From positions 1-64,000 of the forward strand of contig NZ_FOAO01000015.1 of the NCBI RefSeq assembly GCF_900109665.1: DNA of 64,000 nt, written 5' to 3'. Position numbers and translations under genes: made by a program. The notes below the pieces were generated by a model, which searched no databases, was not told the DNA's origin, and saw only the letters and a list, made by a program, of their open reading frames with translations. Source of the DNA: Blastococcus sp. DSM 46786. Its GTDB lineage: Bacteria > Actinomycetota > Actinomycetes > Mycobacteriales > Geodermatophilaceae. Numbering within the stretch: position 1 is the stretch's first letter; every line of letters starts with the position of its first letter. This document shows, in pieces, positions 44,452 through 53,203 of this stretch.

Positions 44452-44486
44452 GTCACATCCGGGTGCCCGACGGCGACAATGGGTCC

Positions 44487-46082
44487 GTGCGACGAACCAT
44501 GACGCTGGGCGCCCAGCTCCTGCTGCTGCAGGTGGGCATCGTGCTGGTGACCCTGCTGCTCGCCGGCGCCGTCGCCGTCCACTACCAGCAGGAGCAGATC
44601 CGGGACGCCTACCGCCAGCAGGCGCTGACCGTCGCCAACAGCACCGCCCGGCTGCCGAGCGTGGTGGACGCCTACGGCACCGCCGACCCCAGCGAGACGC
44701 TCCAGCCCCTGGCGGAGCTCATCCGCGAGGCCTCGCTGGTCACCTTCGTCGTCATCACCGACGCGAGCGGCATCCGGTTCTCCCACCCCGACCCTGACCG
44801 GATCGGCGAGCGGGTGTCCACCGACCCGACCACCACCCTGGCCGGCGAGGTGTTCGTCGGCACCGAGACCGGCACCCTCGGCGAATCCCTGCGGGCCAAG
44901 GTGCCGGTGCGCGACGCCGACGGCGAGGTCATCGGCGCGGTCTCCGTCGGCATCCTGGAGCGCGAGCTGGCCGCGGAGTTCGACCGCGAGGCGCCGGTCC
45001 TCGTGGCCTGGCTCGGCGGCGCGGCGTTGGTCGGCGCGCTGGGCTCGGTGCTCGTGGTCCGGCTGCTGCGCCGCCGCATCTTCGGGCTGGAACCGGAGGA
45101 GATCGCCCGGCTGCTGGAGACCCGCGAGGCGATGCTGCACGGCATCCGCGAGGGCCTGGTCGCCGTCGACCAGAAGGGGCGGGTGGTCCTGGTCAACGAC
45201 GAGGCATCGCGGCTGCTGGACCTGCCGCCCGACGCCGTCGGCCGTCCGGCCGCCGAGGTGCTCGACACCGCCATGCTCCCGCTCGTGCTCGGCGACCGGC
45301 CGGTCACCGACGAGCTGGTGCTCTCCGGGGAGCGTCTGCTCGTCGCCAGCCGCACCCCCGCCGTCGTCGGCGGCCGCCGGATCGCCGACGTCCTCACCCT
45401 GCGCGACCGCACCGAGCTCTTCGGCGCGATGCGCGAGCTCGACGGGCAGCGGAACCTCACCAACACGCTCCGGGCGCAGGCGCACGAGTTCAGCAACCAG
45501 CTGCACGTCGTCCAAGGGCTGATCGAGCTCGACCGGCGGGACGAGGCGGTCGCCTTCATCGAGCGGATCGGCGGCGGCCGTCTGCTCGGCGGCGCCCCGC
45601 TGAGCACCGTGGTCGATCCCGGCGTGACGGCGCTCCTCCTGGCCAAGGCCGCGGTCGCCCGGGAGCAGGGCGTCCGGCTCGTGCTGGGGGCGGACAGCCG
45701 GCTGCCCGCCGGGCTCGGCGACGACGTCGTGACCGTGGTCGGCAACCTGGTCGACAACGCGGTGGACGCCACCGGGCAGGGCGGCGAGGTGCAGGTGCTC
45801 GTGCGCCAGGAGGACGACGGGGCGGTGCTGGTGCAGGTCGACGACGACGGGCCGGGGGTCGCCCCCGCCGACCGAGCCCGGGTCTTCGACGTGGGCGTGA
45901 CCACGAAGGGGCGGCCCGACGGCGACCACGGGCGCGGCATCGGGCTGGCCCTCGTCGCCCGCATCGCGGCACGCCGGGGCGGGACGGCGGCGGTCACCGA
46001 CTCCCCCACCGGCGGCGCCCGGGTCACCGTGCGGCTGCCCGGATCGCGGCAGCCCTCCCCCGGCGCGCTGGTCGCCCCGTGA
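44487..46082 (+). CDS. CitA/DcuS-type sensor histidine kinase
   Basis: The 531-residue kinase has an N-terminal helix, an extracellular sCache/PAS-like domain (about 35-165, containing VVITDASGIRFSHPDPDRIG), a second helix, a cytosolic PAS domain (about 215-310) and an HPK domain with His333 in AQAHEFSNQLHVVQGLIEL, an N box GNLVDNAVDAT, and G boxes DDDGPGV and GRGIGLALV. This group senses extracellular di/tricarboxylates. The GTG start is seven bases past the -10 GACAAT, so the mRNA is probably leaderless. It is divergent from tct genes, which it probably controls. Confidence 0.9.
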   Translation: MRRTMTLGAQLLLLQVGIVLVTLLLAGAVAVHYQQEQIRDAYRQQALTVANSTARLPSVVDAYGTADPSETLQPLAELIREASLVTFVVITDASGIRFSHPDPDRIGERVSTDPTTTLAGEVFVGTETGTLGESLRAKVPVRDADGEVIGAVSVGILERELAAEFDREAPVLVAWLGGAALVGALGSVLVVRLLRRRIFGLEPEEIARLLETREAMLHGIREGLVAVDQKGRVVLVNDEASRLLDLPPDAVGRPAAEVLDTAMLPLVLGDRPVTDELVLSGERLLVASRTPAVVGGRRIADVLTLRDRTELFGAMRELDGQRNLTNTLRAQAHEFSNQLHVVQGLIELDRRDEAVAFIERIGGGRLLGGAPLSTVVDPGVTALLLAKAAVAREQGVRLVLGADSRLPAGLGDDVVTVVGNLVDNAVDATGQGGEVQVLVRQEDDGAVLVQVDDDGPGVAPADRARVFDVGVTTKGRPDGDHGRGIGLALVARIAARRGGTAAVTDSPTGGARVTVRLPGSRQPSPGALVAP

Positions 46083-46792
46083 CCGGCGTGGTGCGCGTGC
46101 TCGTGGTCGACGACGACTTCGCCGTCGCCTCGGTGCACCGCGGCTACGTGGAGTCCCTCCCCGGCTTCGCGGTGGTGGGCGAGGTGCACCGCGGGGTGCA
46201 GGCGGTGGAGGCGGTGCAGGCGCTCCGGCCCGACCTGGTGCTGCTCGACGTCTACCTCCCCGACATCTCCGGCCTGGAGGTGCTCCGCCGGATCCGCGCC
46301 GCAGCCGGCCCGCAGCCCGACGTCCTGGCGATCACCGCCGCGCGCGAGGTGGACACGGTGCGCCAGGCCATGACCGGCGGCGTCGTGGACTACCTGGTGA
46401 AGCCCTTCTCGCTGGCGACCTTCCGGGAGCGCCTGGAGGTCTACCGCGCCCACCGCGCCGAGGTGCTGCGGCGCAGCGGCGACACCGCGGGGGGTCTGGA
46501 GCAGAGCGACGTCGACCGGCTGCTGGCCGGCCGGCGCCGGCCCGGCGGCCCGGGGTCGGTGACCGACCTGCCGAAGGGCCTCTCGCCGCGGACGCTCGAG
46601 GCGGTGGCGCGCACGCTGCGCAGCGACCCGGCCGTCGACCTCTCCGCCGGCGAGGTGGCGGAGCGGTGCGGCCTGGCCCGGGTGAGCGCGCGCCGCTACC
46701 TGGAACACCTGGAGCGCACCGGCCGGGCGGCGGTGCTTCCCCGGTACGGCGGCACGGGCCGGCCGGAGAACGGCTACCGCTGGGTCGGCTGA
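46079..46792 (+). CDS. CitB/DcuR-type response regulator
   Basis: The 237-residue protein has a receiver domain with Asp11-Asp12, phosphoacceptor Asp57 (VLLDVYLPD) and Lys108 (YLVKPF), and a C-terminal DNA-binding domain with SAGEVAERCGLARVSARRYL and the closing motif RPENGYRWVG typical of the CitB/DcuR group. It is coupled to the kinase by a GTGA overlap. The divergent tct operon is the likely target. Confidence 0.9.
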   Translation: MTGVVRVLVVDDDFAVASVHRGYVESLPGFAVVGEVHRGVQAVEAVQALRPDLVLLDVYLPDISGLEVLRRIRAAAGPQPDVLAITAAREVDTVRQAMTGGVVDYLVKPFSLATFRERLEVYRAHRAEVLRRSGDTAGGLEQSDVDRLLAGRRRPGGPGSVTDLPKGLSPRTLEAVARTLRSDPAVDLSAGEVAERCGLARVSARRYLEHLERTGRAAVLPRYGGTGRPENGYRWVG

Positions 46793-46798
46793 CCCGCG

Positions 46799-47524
46799 TC
46801 AGGCATCCACGGCCGGCCCCTCGTCCTTGAGCGCGACGCCGGAGGCGCCGAGCTCCCGGGCGGACGCCAGCAGCCGCACCACCACCTCGGCCGCCTCCGC
46901 GCAGCCCAGACCGTGCGGCGGCCGGACGTTGGAGACGCAGTTGCGCTCGCTGTCGGCCCGGCCCGGCCGCGGGTCCCAGGTGAGGTAGACGCCCAGGGAG
47001 TCCGCCGAGGAGAGCCCCGGCCGCTCGCCGATGAGCACGAGGACCACGCGGGCGCCCAGCGCCGCACCGATCTCGTCGCCGAGGGCCACCCGCGCCTGCG
47101 CGGCGAGCACCACCGGGCCCACGGACCAGCCGGCCAGCCGGTCGAGCAGCGCCCGCGTCAGCGCAGCCCCGTGCTCGTGCACCGCCCGCGGCGAGAGCCC
47201 GTCGGCCAGCACGACGGCGACGTCGGCGTCGGCCCGCGGCAGCGCGCACCCCGGCGCCAGCCGCCGGCCGAGGTCGGGCCGCTGCAGGTACTCCGCGCGG
47301 TCGGCGGCCGCGGAGCGCACCTCCACCACCGGCACCCCGTCGAGCCCCGCGCGCACGAGCGCCGGGTCGAGCGGCGTGTGCACCGCGTCGCGGGCGACCG
47401 CGTGCGCCAGCCGGAACTCCAGCTCCCGCGCGGTCGGCAGCCCGTCGCCGGCCCGGCCCAGCGCCACCCGGGCCCGGGTGGCGCCGCGCAGCACGGCCCA
47501 CGGGTCGCTGCCGGTGATGCTCAT
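46799..47524 (-). CDS. eutC: Ethanolamine ammonia-lyase light chain
   Basis: The 241-residue protein shows EutC features: ARVALGRAGDGLPTARELEF, LADGLSPRAVHEHGAALTRA, ALGARVVLVLIGERPGLSSA and TWDPRPGRADSERNCVSNVR. It binds adenosylcobalamin together with EutB and converts ethanolamine to acetaldehyde and ammonia. Its start overlaps the eutB stop by four bases. It converges with the response regulator gene, six bases apart. Confidence 0.93.
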   Translation of the reverse strand: MSITGSDPWAVLRGATRARVALGRAGDGLPTARELEFRLAHAVARDAVHTPLDPALVRAGLDGVPVVEVRSAAADRAEYLQRPDLGRRLAPGCALPRADADVAVVLADGLSPRAVHEHGAALTRALLDRLAGWSVGPVVLAAQARVALGDEIGAALGARVVLVLIGERPGLSSADSLGVYLTWDPRPGRADSERNCVSNVRPPHGLGCAEAAEVVVRLLASARELGASGVALKDEGPAVDA

Positions 47525-48936
47525 GCCCGGGCCGCCGCGAGCAGGGCCTTCGCCGCCGGGGCGTCCGGGGTCAGCGCCCGCACCCGTCCGTCGCCGTCCA
47601 GCAGGTCCATGCGGGCGAGCCACGCCTCGAACTCCGGGGCCGGCCGCAGCCCGAGCACCCGGCGGGCGGTGAGGACGTCGGAGAAGGAGAGCGACTGGTA
47701 GTGCAGCATCACGTCGTCGGACCCGGGGACGGCGATGACGAACGAGCAGCCGGCCGCCCCGAGCAGCAGGGTCAGGGTGTCGGTGTCGTCGGCGTCGACC
47801 TCGGCGTGGTTGGTGTAGCAGACGTCCACGCCCATCGGCAGGCCGAGCAGCTTGCCGCAGAAGTGGTCCTCCAGCCCGGCGCGGACCACCTGCTTGCCGT
47901 CGTAGAGGTACTCCGGCCCGATGAAGCCGACGACGGTGTTCACCAGGAGCGGCTCGAAGTGCCGGGCCACCGCGTAGGCGCGGCACTCCAGCGTCTGCTG
48001 GTCCACCGGCACCCCGTCGATCCCGCGGTGCGCGTCGGCCGACAGCGCCGACCCCTGCCCGGTCTCGAAGTAGGTGACGTTGCTGCCGACGGTGCCGCGG
48101 CCGAGCTCCAGCGCGCCCGCCCGGGCCTCGGCCAGCAGGTCCAGCGTCACGCCGAAGCCGCGGTTGGCCGCTTGCGTGCCGGCCACGGACTGGAACACCA
48201 GGTCCACCGGCGCCCCCTGCTCCATGGCGCGCAGCGTGGTGGTCACGTGCGCGAGCACGCAGGACTGGGTGGGGATCTCGTAACGGCGGAGCACGGCGTC
48301 GACCAGCTCGAGCAGGGCCACCGTCCGCGCCGGTGAGTCGGTGGCCGGGTTGATGCCGATGACCGCGTCGCCCGACCCCTGCAGCAGCCCGTCGACGATC
48401 GACGCCGTCACCCCCACCGGGTCGTCGGTCGGATGGTTGGGCTGCAGCCGGGAGGCCAGCCGCCCGGGCAGGCCCAGGGTGCTCCGCAGCCCGGTCACCA
48501 CCCGCGTCCGCCGCCCCACCGCGACCAGGTCGGCGTTGCGCATCAGCTTCGAGGTGGCCGCGACCATCTCCGGGGTGAGGCCGCGGGCCAGCGCGCTGAT
48601 CGAGGTCTCGTCGCCCTCGGCGGCCCAGGTGAGCAGCTCGTCGCGGAACTCCCCCACGGTCAGCCCGGCCACCGGGGCGAAGGCGACCGGGTCGTGGGTG
48701 TCGAGGACCAGCCGGGTGACGTCGTCCTCCTCGTAGCCGACCACCTGCTCCTCCAGGAAGGTGGCCAGCGGCAGGTCGGCCAGCACCACCTGCGCGGCCA
48801 CCCGCTGCGCCGCCGACTCGGCGGCGCACCCGGCCAGCACGTCACCGGAGCGGGCCGGGGTCGCCTTGGCGAGCAGGTCGGCCAGCGAGGGGAACTCGTA
48901 GGTGCGCCCGCCGAGGGTGGTGCGGCGCACGGTCAT
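47521..48936 (-). CDS. eutB: Ethanolamine ammonia-lyase heavy chain
   Basis: The 471-residue TIM-barrel catalytic subunit contains DTHDPVAFAPVAGLTVGEFR, DAVIGINPATDS, QSVAGTQAANRGFGVTLDLL, FETGQGSALSADAHRGID and CYTNHAEVDADD. Length matches known EutB (about 450-465) plus a short extension. It depends on adenosylcobalamin, whose biosynthesis or import is not encoded here. The ATG overlaps the permease stop (ATGA). Confidence 0.94.
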   Translation of the reverse strand: MTVRRTTLGGRTYEFPSLADLLAKATPARSGDVLAGCAAESAAQRVAAQVVLADLPLATFLEEQVVGYEEDDVTRLVLDTHDPVAFAPVAGLTVGEFRDELLTWAAEGDETSISALARGLTPEMVAATSKLMRNADLVAVGRRTRVVTGLRSTLGLPGRLASRLQPNHPTDDPVGVTASIVDGLLQGSGDAVIGINPATDSPARTVALLELVDAVLRRYEIPTQSCVLAHVTTTLRAMEQGAPVDLVFQSVAGTQAANRGFGVTLDLLAEARAGALELGRGTVGSNVTYFETGQGSALSADAHRGIDGVPVDQQTLECRAYAVARHFEPLLVNTVVGFIGPEYLYDGKQVVRAGLEDHFCGKLLGLPMGVDVCYTNHAEVDADDTDTLTLLLGAAGCSFVIAVPGSDDVMLHYQSLSFSDVLTARRVLGLRPAPEFEAWLARMDLLDGDGRVRALTPDAPAAKALLAAARA

Positions 48937-50396
48937 CGCACCTCCTCCTCGGCGGCGGCGAGCAGCTCGAACTCCTCCTCGGGGGCCGAGGCCACCAGGT
49001 GGTGGCGGCTGTAGAGGGCGAAGTAGCCGAGGAAGGCCGCGTAGGCGCCGAGCGTCCAGAGGGCGGCGACCTCGTCGACCAGGAAGGTGGCGACGACGGC
49101 CGCCGCGGCCAGCACCAGGGCGACGCCGGTGGTCGCCGTCCCGCCCGGGGTCCGGTACGGGCGCGGCAGGTCCGGCTCCCGGCGGCGCAGCACGATGTGG
49201 CTGACCATCATCAGCACGTAGGAGACCGTGGCGCCGAAGACCGCCATGTTCAGCAGCATCGCCCCCTGGCCGGTCAGCGACAGGACGAAGCCGATGGCGC
49301 CGGGCACCAGCAGCGCCAGCACCGGGGCCCGGCGGCCGTTGGTCACCGACAGCGCCCGCGGCAGGTAGCCCGCGCGGGAGAGCGCGAAGGTCTGCCGCGA
49401 GTAGGCGTAGATGATCGAGAAGAAGCTCGCGACCAGCCCGAACAGGCCGGCGTAGTTCACCACCGTGACCAGCGCCGAGGCCGAGCCCGCCACCTCCAGC
49501 GCCTCGACGGGCGGGTTGCCGCTGGCCGACATCGCCTCCGCCCCCCCGGCACCGGCGGTGAAGACCAGCATGAGCAGGGCCAGCACGAGCAGCAGGCCCA
49601 TGGCGGCGACGATGCCGCGCGGCATGGCCCGGGCCGGGTCGCGGGCCTCCTCCGAGGCCAGCGGCACGCACTCCACCGCGAGGAAGAACCAGATGGCGAA
49701 CGGGAACGCCGCCCAGATGCCCATCAGGCCGAACGGCAGGAGGTCCGAGGCGCCGGCGGCGTCGGTGGGCGCGATGTCGAGCAGGTTCGCCGGGTCGAAC
49801 GCCGGGATCGCCCCCACCAGGTACACCACCAGGCCGGCGACCGCGATGCCCGCGATGACCAGCATGACGGTGAGCGCCTCCCCGACGCCCAGGAGGTGGA
49901 TGCCGATGAACAGCGCGTACACGACCAGGTAGACCCACCAGCCGTCGGTGATGCCGAAGAGGCCGAGCGACTCCACGTACGCGCCGATGAAGGTGGCGAT
50001 CGCGGCGGGGGCGATGGCGTACTCGATGAGCACCGCGACGCCGGTGGCGTACCCGCCCCACGGGCCCAGCGCCCGGCGGGCGAAGGTGTAGCCGCCACCC
50101 GCCGTCGGTAGGGCGGAGCCGAGCTCGGCGAGCCCGAGGACCATGGCCGAGTACATGACGGCCATGAGGACGACGGCGATCAGCAGCCCGCCGAAGCCGC
50201 CCTCGGCCAGCCCGAAGTTCCAGCCCGCGTAGTCACCGGAGATGACCGCGGCGACGCCGAGGCCGGCCAGCAGGACCCAGCCGGCGGTGCCGGTGCGCAG
50301 CTGCCGCTTCTGGTGGTAGCCGGCCCCCACCGCCTCGGCCTCGACGCCGTGCCGGGCGACCGGCCGGGGGTGGTGTTCCTGTGGTTCCGCGGTCAT
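48933..50396 (-). CDS. eat: Ethanolamine permease (APC superfamily)
   Basis: The 487-residue protein has about 12 helices and the APC-type N-terminal motif VISGDYAGWNFGLAEGGFGG, plus GSALPTAGGGYTFARRALGP, and ends in a Glu-rich tail. The context with eutB-eutC identifies it as the ethanolamine importer. It starts 110 bases from the next gene and leads the operon. No regulator is encoded next to it. Confidence 0.88.
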   Translation of the reverse strand: MTAEPQEHHPRPVARHGVEAEAVGAGYHQKRQLRTGTAGWVLLAGLGVAAVISGDYAGWNFGLAEGGFGGLLIAVVLMAVMYSAMVLGLAELGSALPTAGGGYTFARRALGPWGGYATGVAVLIEYAIAPAAIATFIGAYVESLGLFGITDGWWVYLVVYALFIGIHLLGVGEALTVMLVIAGIAVAGLVVYLVGAIPAFDPANLLDIAPTDAAGASDLLPFGLMGIWAAFPFAIWFFLAVECVPLASEEARDPARAMPRGIVAAMGLLLVLALLMLVFTAGAGGAEAMSASGNPPVEALEVAGSASALVTVVNYAGLFGLVASFFSIIYAYSRQTFALSRAGYLPRALSVTNGRRAPVLALLVPGAIGFVLSLTGQGAMLLNMAVFGATVSYVLMMVSHIVLRRREPDLPRPYRTPGGTATTGVALVLAAAAVVATFLVDEVAALWTLGAYAAFLGYFALYSRHHLVASAPEEEFELLAAAEEEVR

Positions 50397-50506
50397 GGCC
50401 GGCCTCCGGGTGAGCCCCCGCAGGTCGGGTGGGGTCAGCCTGGCCCTGCGCCCCCGTCGGGGCAATGCCCCGCGACGGGACGGAACACGCTGTTCACACG
50501 CCCGGC

Positions 50507-51448
50507 TCAGATGCTGCGCCAGCGCCCCTCGGTGGCGTTGCCCTCGGGCCGGGACCGGAACACGTTGCCCTCGGTGGGCGGCGCATCGTCCCCGGCGAGC
50601 GCGAAGGTGCGCAGCAGCGGCTCGACGAGCACGTCGTAGAGCCCGGGGAACAGCCGGAAGCCCGCGGTGACCACGTGGTTGAGCAGCCCCGCCTGCACGG
50701 CCCGGCGCGGCCGGTCCACCGTGGCGAGCACCCGGCGGGCCACCCGCGCCGCGGAGTAGACCGGCGGGGGCGGGCGCCCGGTCGAGCCCGCGTACGAGGC
50801 GCCCTGGTAGTAGATCGGCGTGTTCACGCCCCCCGGCTGCACCACCGAGACCGAGATCCCCGGCTCGTCGCGGGTCTCCTGCTGCAGCACCCGGGCCAGC
50901 GCCAGCTGCCCCCACTTGGCGACGGAGTAGCTACCCAGCACCGGCGTCGTCACGGTGCCCAGCAGCGAGTTGACGATCACCAGGTGCCCGGCGCGCTGGC
51001 GGCGGAAGACCGGCAGGACGTGGCGGGCCAGGGTGGCGGTGCCGTGCAGCGAGGTGTCGACGACGCGTTCGTACACCTCCTTGGGCACGTCCTCGATCCG
51101 GCCGTAGGCCATCACCTGGGCGGAGTGCACGACGACGTCGAGCCGGCCGAACTCACGCACCGCGGCGGCGACGACCGCGGCGATCCCCTCCTCGTCGAGG
51201 ACGTCGGCCGGGCACACCGTCACCGCGGCGGCACCGGCGGCGCGCAGCTCCTCGGCGGTCTCCTCCAGCGCGGAGCGGCCGCGGGCGACCAGCACCAGCC
51301 GTGCGCCGCGGCGGGCCAGCCGCACCGCCGTCGCCCGGCCGATGCCGCTGGACGCGCCGGTGATCAGCACCGTGAGGGGTGACCCGGTTCGGTCGGGGAT
51401 CGGCACGGGGAGCTCCTCGCTGGGGCGGCGATCGATGCCGGTCGACAC
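50507..51448 (-). CDS. SDR-family oxidoreductase with altered active-site surroundings
   Basis: The 313-residue short-chain dehydrogenase has TGASSGIG at 30-37, Ser161 and Tyr174-x3-Lys178. The usual NNAG is replaced by VHSAQ at about 107-111, and the catalytic Asn position (Asn117 in the paralogue at 2750-3730) reads Ser133 in DTSLHG. The two proteins share the Ser-13-Tyr spacing and a C-terminal extension with GNVFxxxPE. The ligand and reaction are unknown. Confidence 0.84.
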   Translation of the reverse strand: MSTGIDRRPSEELPVPIPDRTGSPLTVLITGASSGIGRATAVRLARRGARLVLVARGRSALEETAEELRAAGAAAVTVCPADVLDEEGIAAVVAAAVREFGRLDVVVHSAQVMAYGRIEDVPKEVYERVVDTSLHGTATLARHVLPVFRRQRAGHLVIVNSLLGTVTTPVLGSYSVAKWGQLALARVLQQETRDEPGISVSVVQPGGVNTPIYYQGASYAGSTGRPPPPVYSAARVARRVLATVDRPRRAVQAGLLNHVVTAGFRLFPGLYDVLVEPLLRTFALAGDDAPPTEGNVFRSRPEGNATEGRWRSI

Positions 51449-51485
51449 CGGTTGTCCGCAACCGGCTACCCGACCGGCCCCGCGG

Positions 51486-51887
51486 TCATGCGGTGCGCCG
51501 GTCGAGCTCGGCCAGCAGCCACCTCGGCCCGGTCGCGACGGCGCCGCCGGGCAGCCGGGCGCGCAGCCCGCGGTCCGCGGTCACCACGAGCACGTCCTCG
51601 CCGCCGGCCGCGAGGTCGGCCGCCGCCGCGGCGAGGGCGTCGTCCCCGCTGCCGGGGGCGCGCACCACCGCCACCCCCTCGGGCGCGGGCACGTCCCGCG
51701 CGCGGCCCTCGACGACCGCGACCACCCCCGTGCACGTCAGCGCCTCCCCGTCCGGGCCGGCGAGAGGCCTGCCCGCCAGGCCGGCCAGCCGGTCCAGCAG
51801 GCGGGAGGCCGCGCCGGCCCGGTCCCGCCACCAGCCGTCGGGGCGCGACCCGACCACGTTCGCCACGTCCACCAGCAGCACCGCCAC
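51486..51887 (-). CDS. NYN/PIN-like domain hypothetical protein
   Basis: The 133-residue protein starts AVLLVDVANVVGSRPDGWWR and contains GSGDDALAAAAADLAAGGED followed by VLVVTADRGLRARLPGG. The pattern of acidic residues at the strand ends (DxxN ... GDD ... TADRGL) matches NYN/PIN nuclease folds. The start is a GTG. It may be an RNase or a nuclease-like protein of unknown role. Confidence 0.6.
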   Translation of the reverse strand: MAVLLVDVANVVGSRPDGWWRDRAGAASRLLDRLAGLAGRPLAGPDGEALTCTGVVAVVEGRARDVPAPEGVAVVRAPGSGDDALAAAAADLAAGGEDVLVVTADRGLRARLPGGAVATGPRWLLAELDRRTA

Positions 51888-51964
51888 CGCGTCGCCCTCC
51901 TCCGTCTCCCGGACCGTGCTCCGCAGCCCTCCCGCGGGGCGGTCGCGCCCCTACGCTGCCCGGC

Positions 51965-52234
51965 ATGTGCCGGAACATCCGCCCGCTGGCCAACTTCGCG
52001 CCTCCGGCGGCCGACGACGAGATCCACGCCGCGGCCCTGCAGTACGTGCGCAAGATCAGCGGCACCACCAAGCCCTCCCGCGCCAACGCCGAGGTGTTCG
52101 AGCAGGCCGTGGCCGAGGTGGCCGCCGCCTCCGCCCGGTTGCTCGACGCCCTGGTCACCACCGCCCCGCCCAAGGACCGGGAGACCGAGGCCGCCAAGGC
52201 TCGCGCCCGGTCCGCCGCTCGCTACGCCGGCTGA
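51965..52234 (+). CDS. DUF2277 family protein
   Basis: The 89-residue protein begins MCRNIRPLANFAPPAADDEI and continues ALQYVRKISGTTKPS, the hallmark of DUF2277. The function is unknown. A -10 TACGCT at 51952-51957 lies eight bases before the ATG, so the leader is nearly absent. Confidence 0.9.
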   Translation: MCRNIRPLANFAPPAADDEIHAAALQYVRKISGTTKPSRANAEVFEQAVAEVAAASARLLDALVTTAPPKDRETEAAKARARSAARYAG

Positions 52235-52359
52235 CCCGCGAAGGGGCGGCGCGATCCGGTTGCGCACGACCGGCATGGGCGCACGGCGACCGGGTACTCC
52301 CTCCGGCGGCCCCGTCCACCGAGGAGTTCCTCCTCGCCATCCTCCAGGAGCACTCCGCC

Positions 52360-52875
52360 GTGGGAGCACCCGTGCCGTCCACCCCGCAGACCACCCGCCC
52401 CGCCGACCCCCGGTTCGCCGGCAACCGGGCGGCCGACCAGGCCGCCGGCGGCAGCGGGAGCACCCTCTGCGCGCACTGCAGCGACGGGCTCGGCGAGCCC
52501 CGCCCTGTGGAACCGGGCTCGTTCCGCGCGCGGGTGCACAGCAACCCCACCGTCGCGATCGCCTACCGCGTCGCGGTGTTCACCGCCGGGCTGCTGCTGG
52601 TGCTGATCGGCCTCGCCCTGACGGTCCTGCCCGGGCCGCTGACGATCCCGCCGGTGCTTGCCGGCCTGTGGGTGTGGTCCACCGAGTTCGAGTGGGCCCG
52701 CCGCTTCTTCACCACCTTCAGGCGCAAGGCGCGGGAGGCGTGGCGGCACGCCCGCCAGCACCCGGTCAGCTCGACCGCGGTCACCGTGGGCGGGCTGGCG
52801 CTGGCGGGCGTCGTCTTCTGGGCCGTGGGCCACTTCCAGCTGGTGGACCGGGCCGTCGCCGCGCTGGGCGGCTGA
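52360..52875 (+). CDS. PGPGW-type transmembrane protein (TIGR02611-like)
   Basis: The 171-residue protein has a Cys-containing hydrophilic start (STLCAHCSDGL), then two helices joined by the conserved LTVLPGPLTIPPVLAGLWVW motif, and a terminal helix pair (HPVSSTAVTVGGLALAGVVF). AGGAG precedes the GTG at 52360; a GTG at 52372 is an alternative. The role is unknown. Confidence 0.78.
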   Translation: MGAPVPSTPQTTRPADPRFAGNRAADQAAGGSGSTLCAHCSDGLGEPRPVEPGSFRARVHSNPTVAIAYRVAVFTAGLLLVLIGLALTVLPGPLTIPPVLAGLWVWSTEFEWARRFFTTFRRKAREAWRHARQHPVSSTAVTVGGLALAGVVFWAVGHFQLVDRAVAALGG

Positions 52876-52888
52876 CGGCCCGGACCGC

Positions 52889-53128
52889 TCAGTTTTCCGA
52901 CGCCGGCCCGACGTCGTGCGGGTCCGGGGTGCGGAAGGTCGGGTCCTCCGGCGGATCGACGTCCTCGGTACCGGGACCGGGGCGATCGGTCTCCGGCGCG
53001 CGATCGGGCTCCTCCCCGCCGATGCCGAACCCGTCGGCGGTCGGCGGGGCGCCCGCTCCCGGGTCGGCCGCGGGGATGCTCTCGTCCTGGTCGCGGAGGT
53101 GTGGTTCGAACGGGCTCGACATCGACAT
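52889..53128 (-). CDS. Small acidic hypothetical protein
   Basis: The 79-residue product is disordered, Asp/Glu/Pro-rich (SMSSPFEPHLRDQDESIPAA ... DPTFRTPDPHDVGPASEN). Codon usage agrees with coding and the ATG position is plausible, but it has no domain. It converges with the PGPGW gene and is divergent from the GNAT gene. Confidence 0.5.
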   Translation of the reverse strand: MSMSSPFEPHLRDQDESIPAADPGAGAPPTADGFGIGGEEPDRAPETDRPGPGTEDVDPPEDPTFRTPDPHDVGPASEN

Positions 53129-53203
53129 GCGCGGTGCCTACCCCGGGAAGGCGCCGTCCTCCCCTCCGATCCAGCGCCGGGGGCTTCGGCTACAAACGTC
53201 GGC

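Noticed and set aside
51379-52359. Longer N-terminus of the PGPGW protein by an upstream start
   Set aside because: The extension would read through the DUF2277 gene in another frame and is Arg/Pro-rich; the GTG at 52360 has a good ribosome-binding site.
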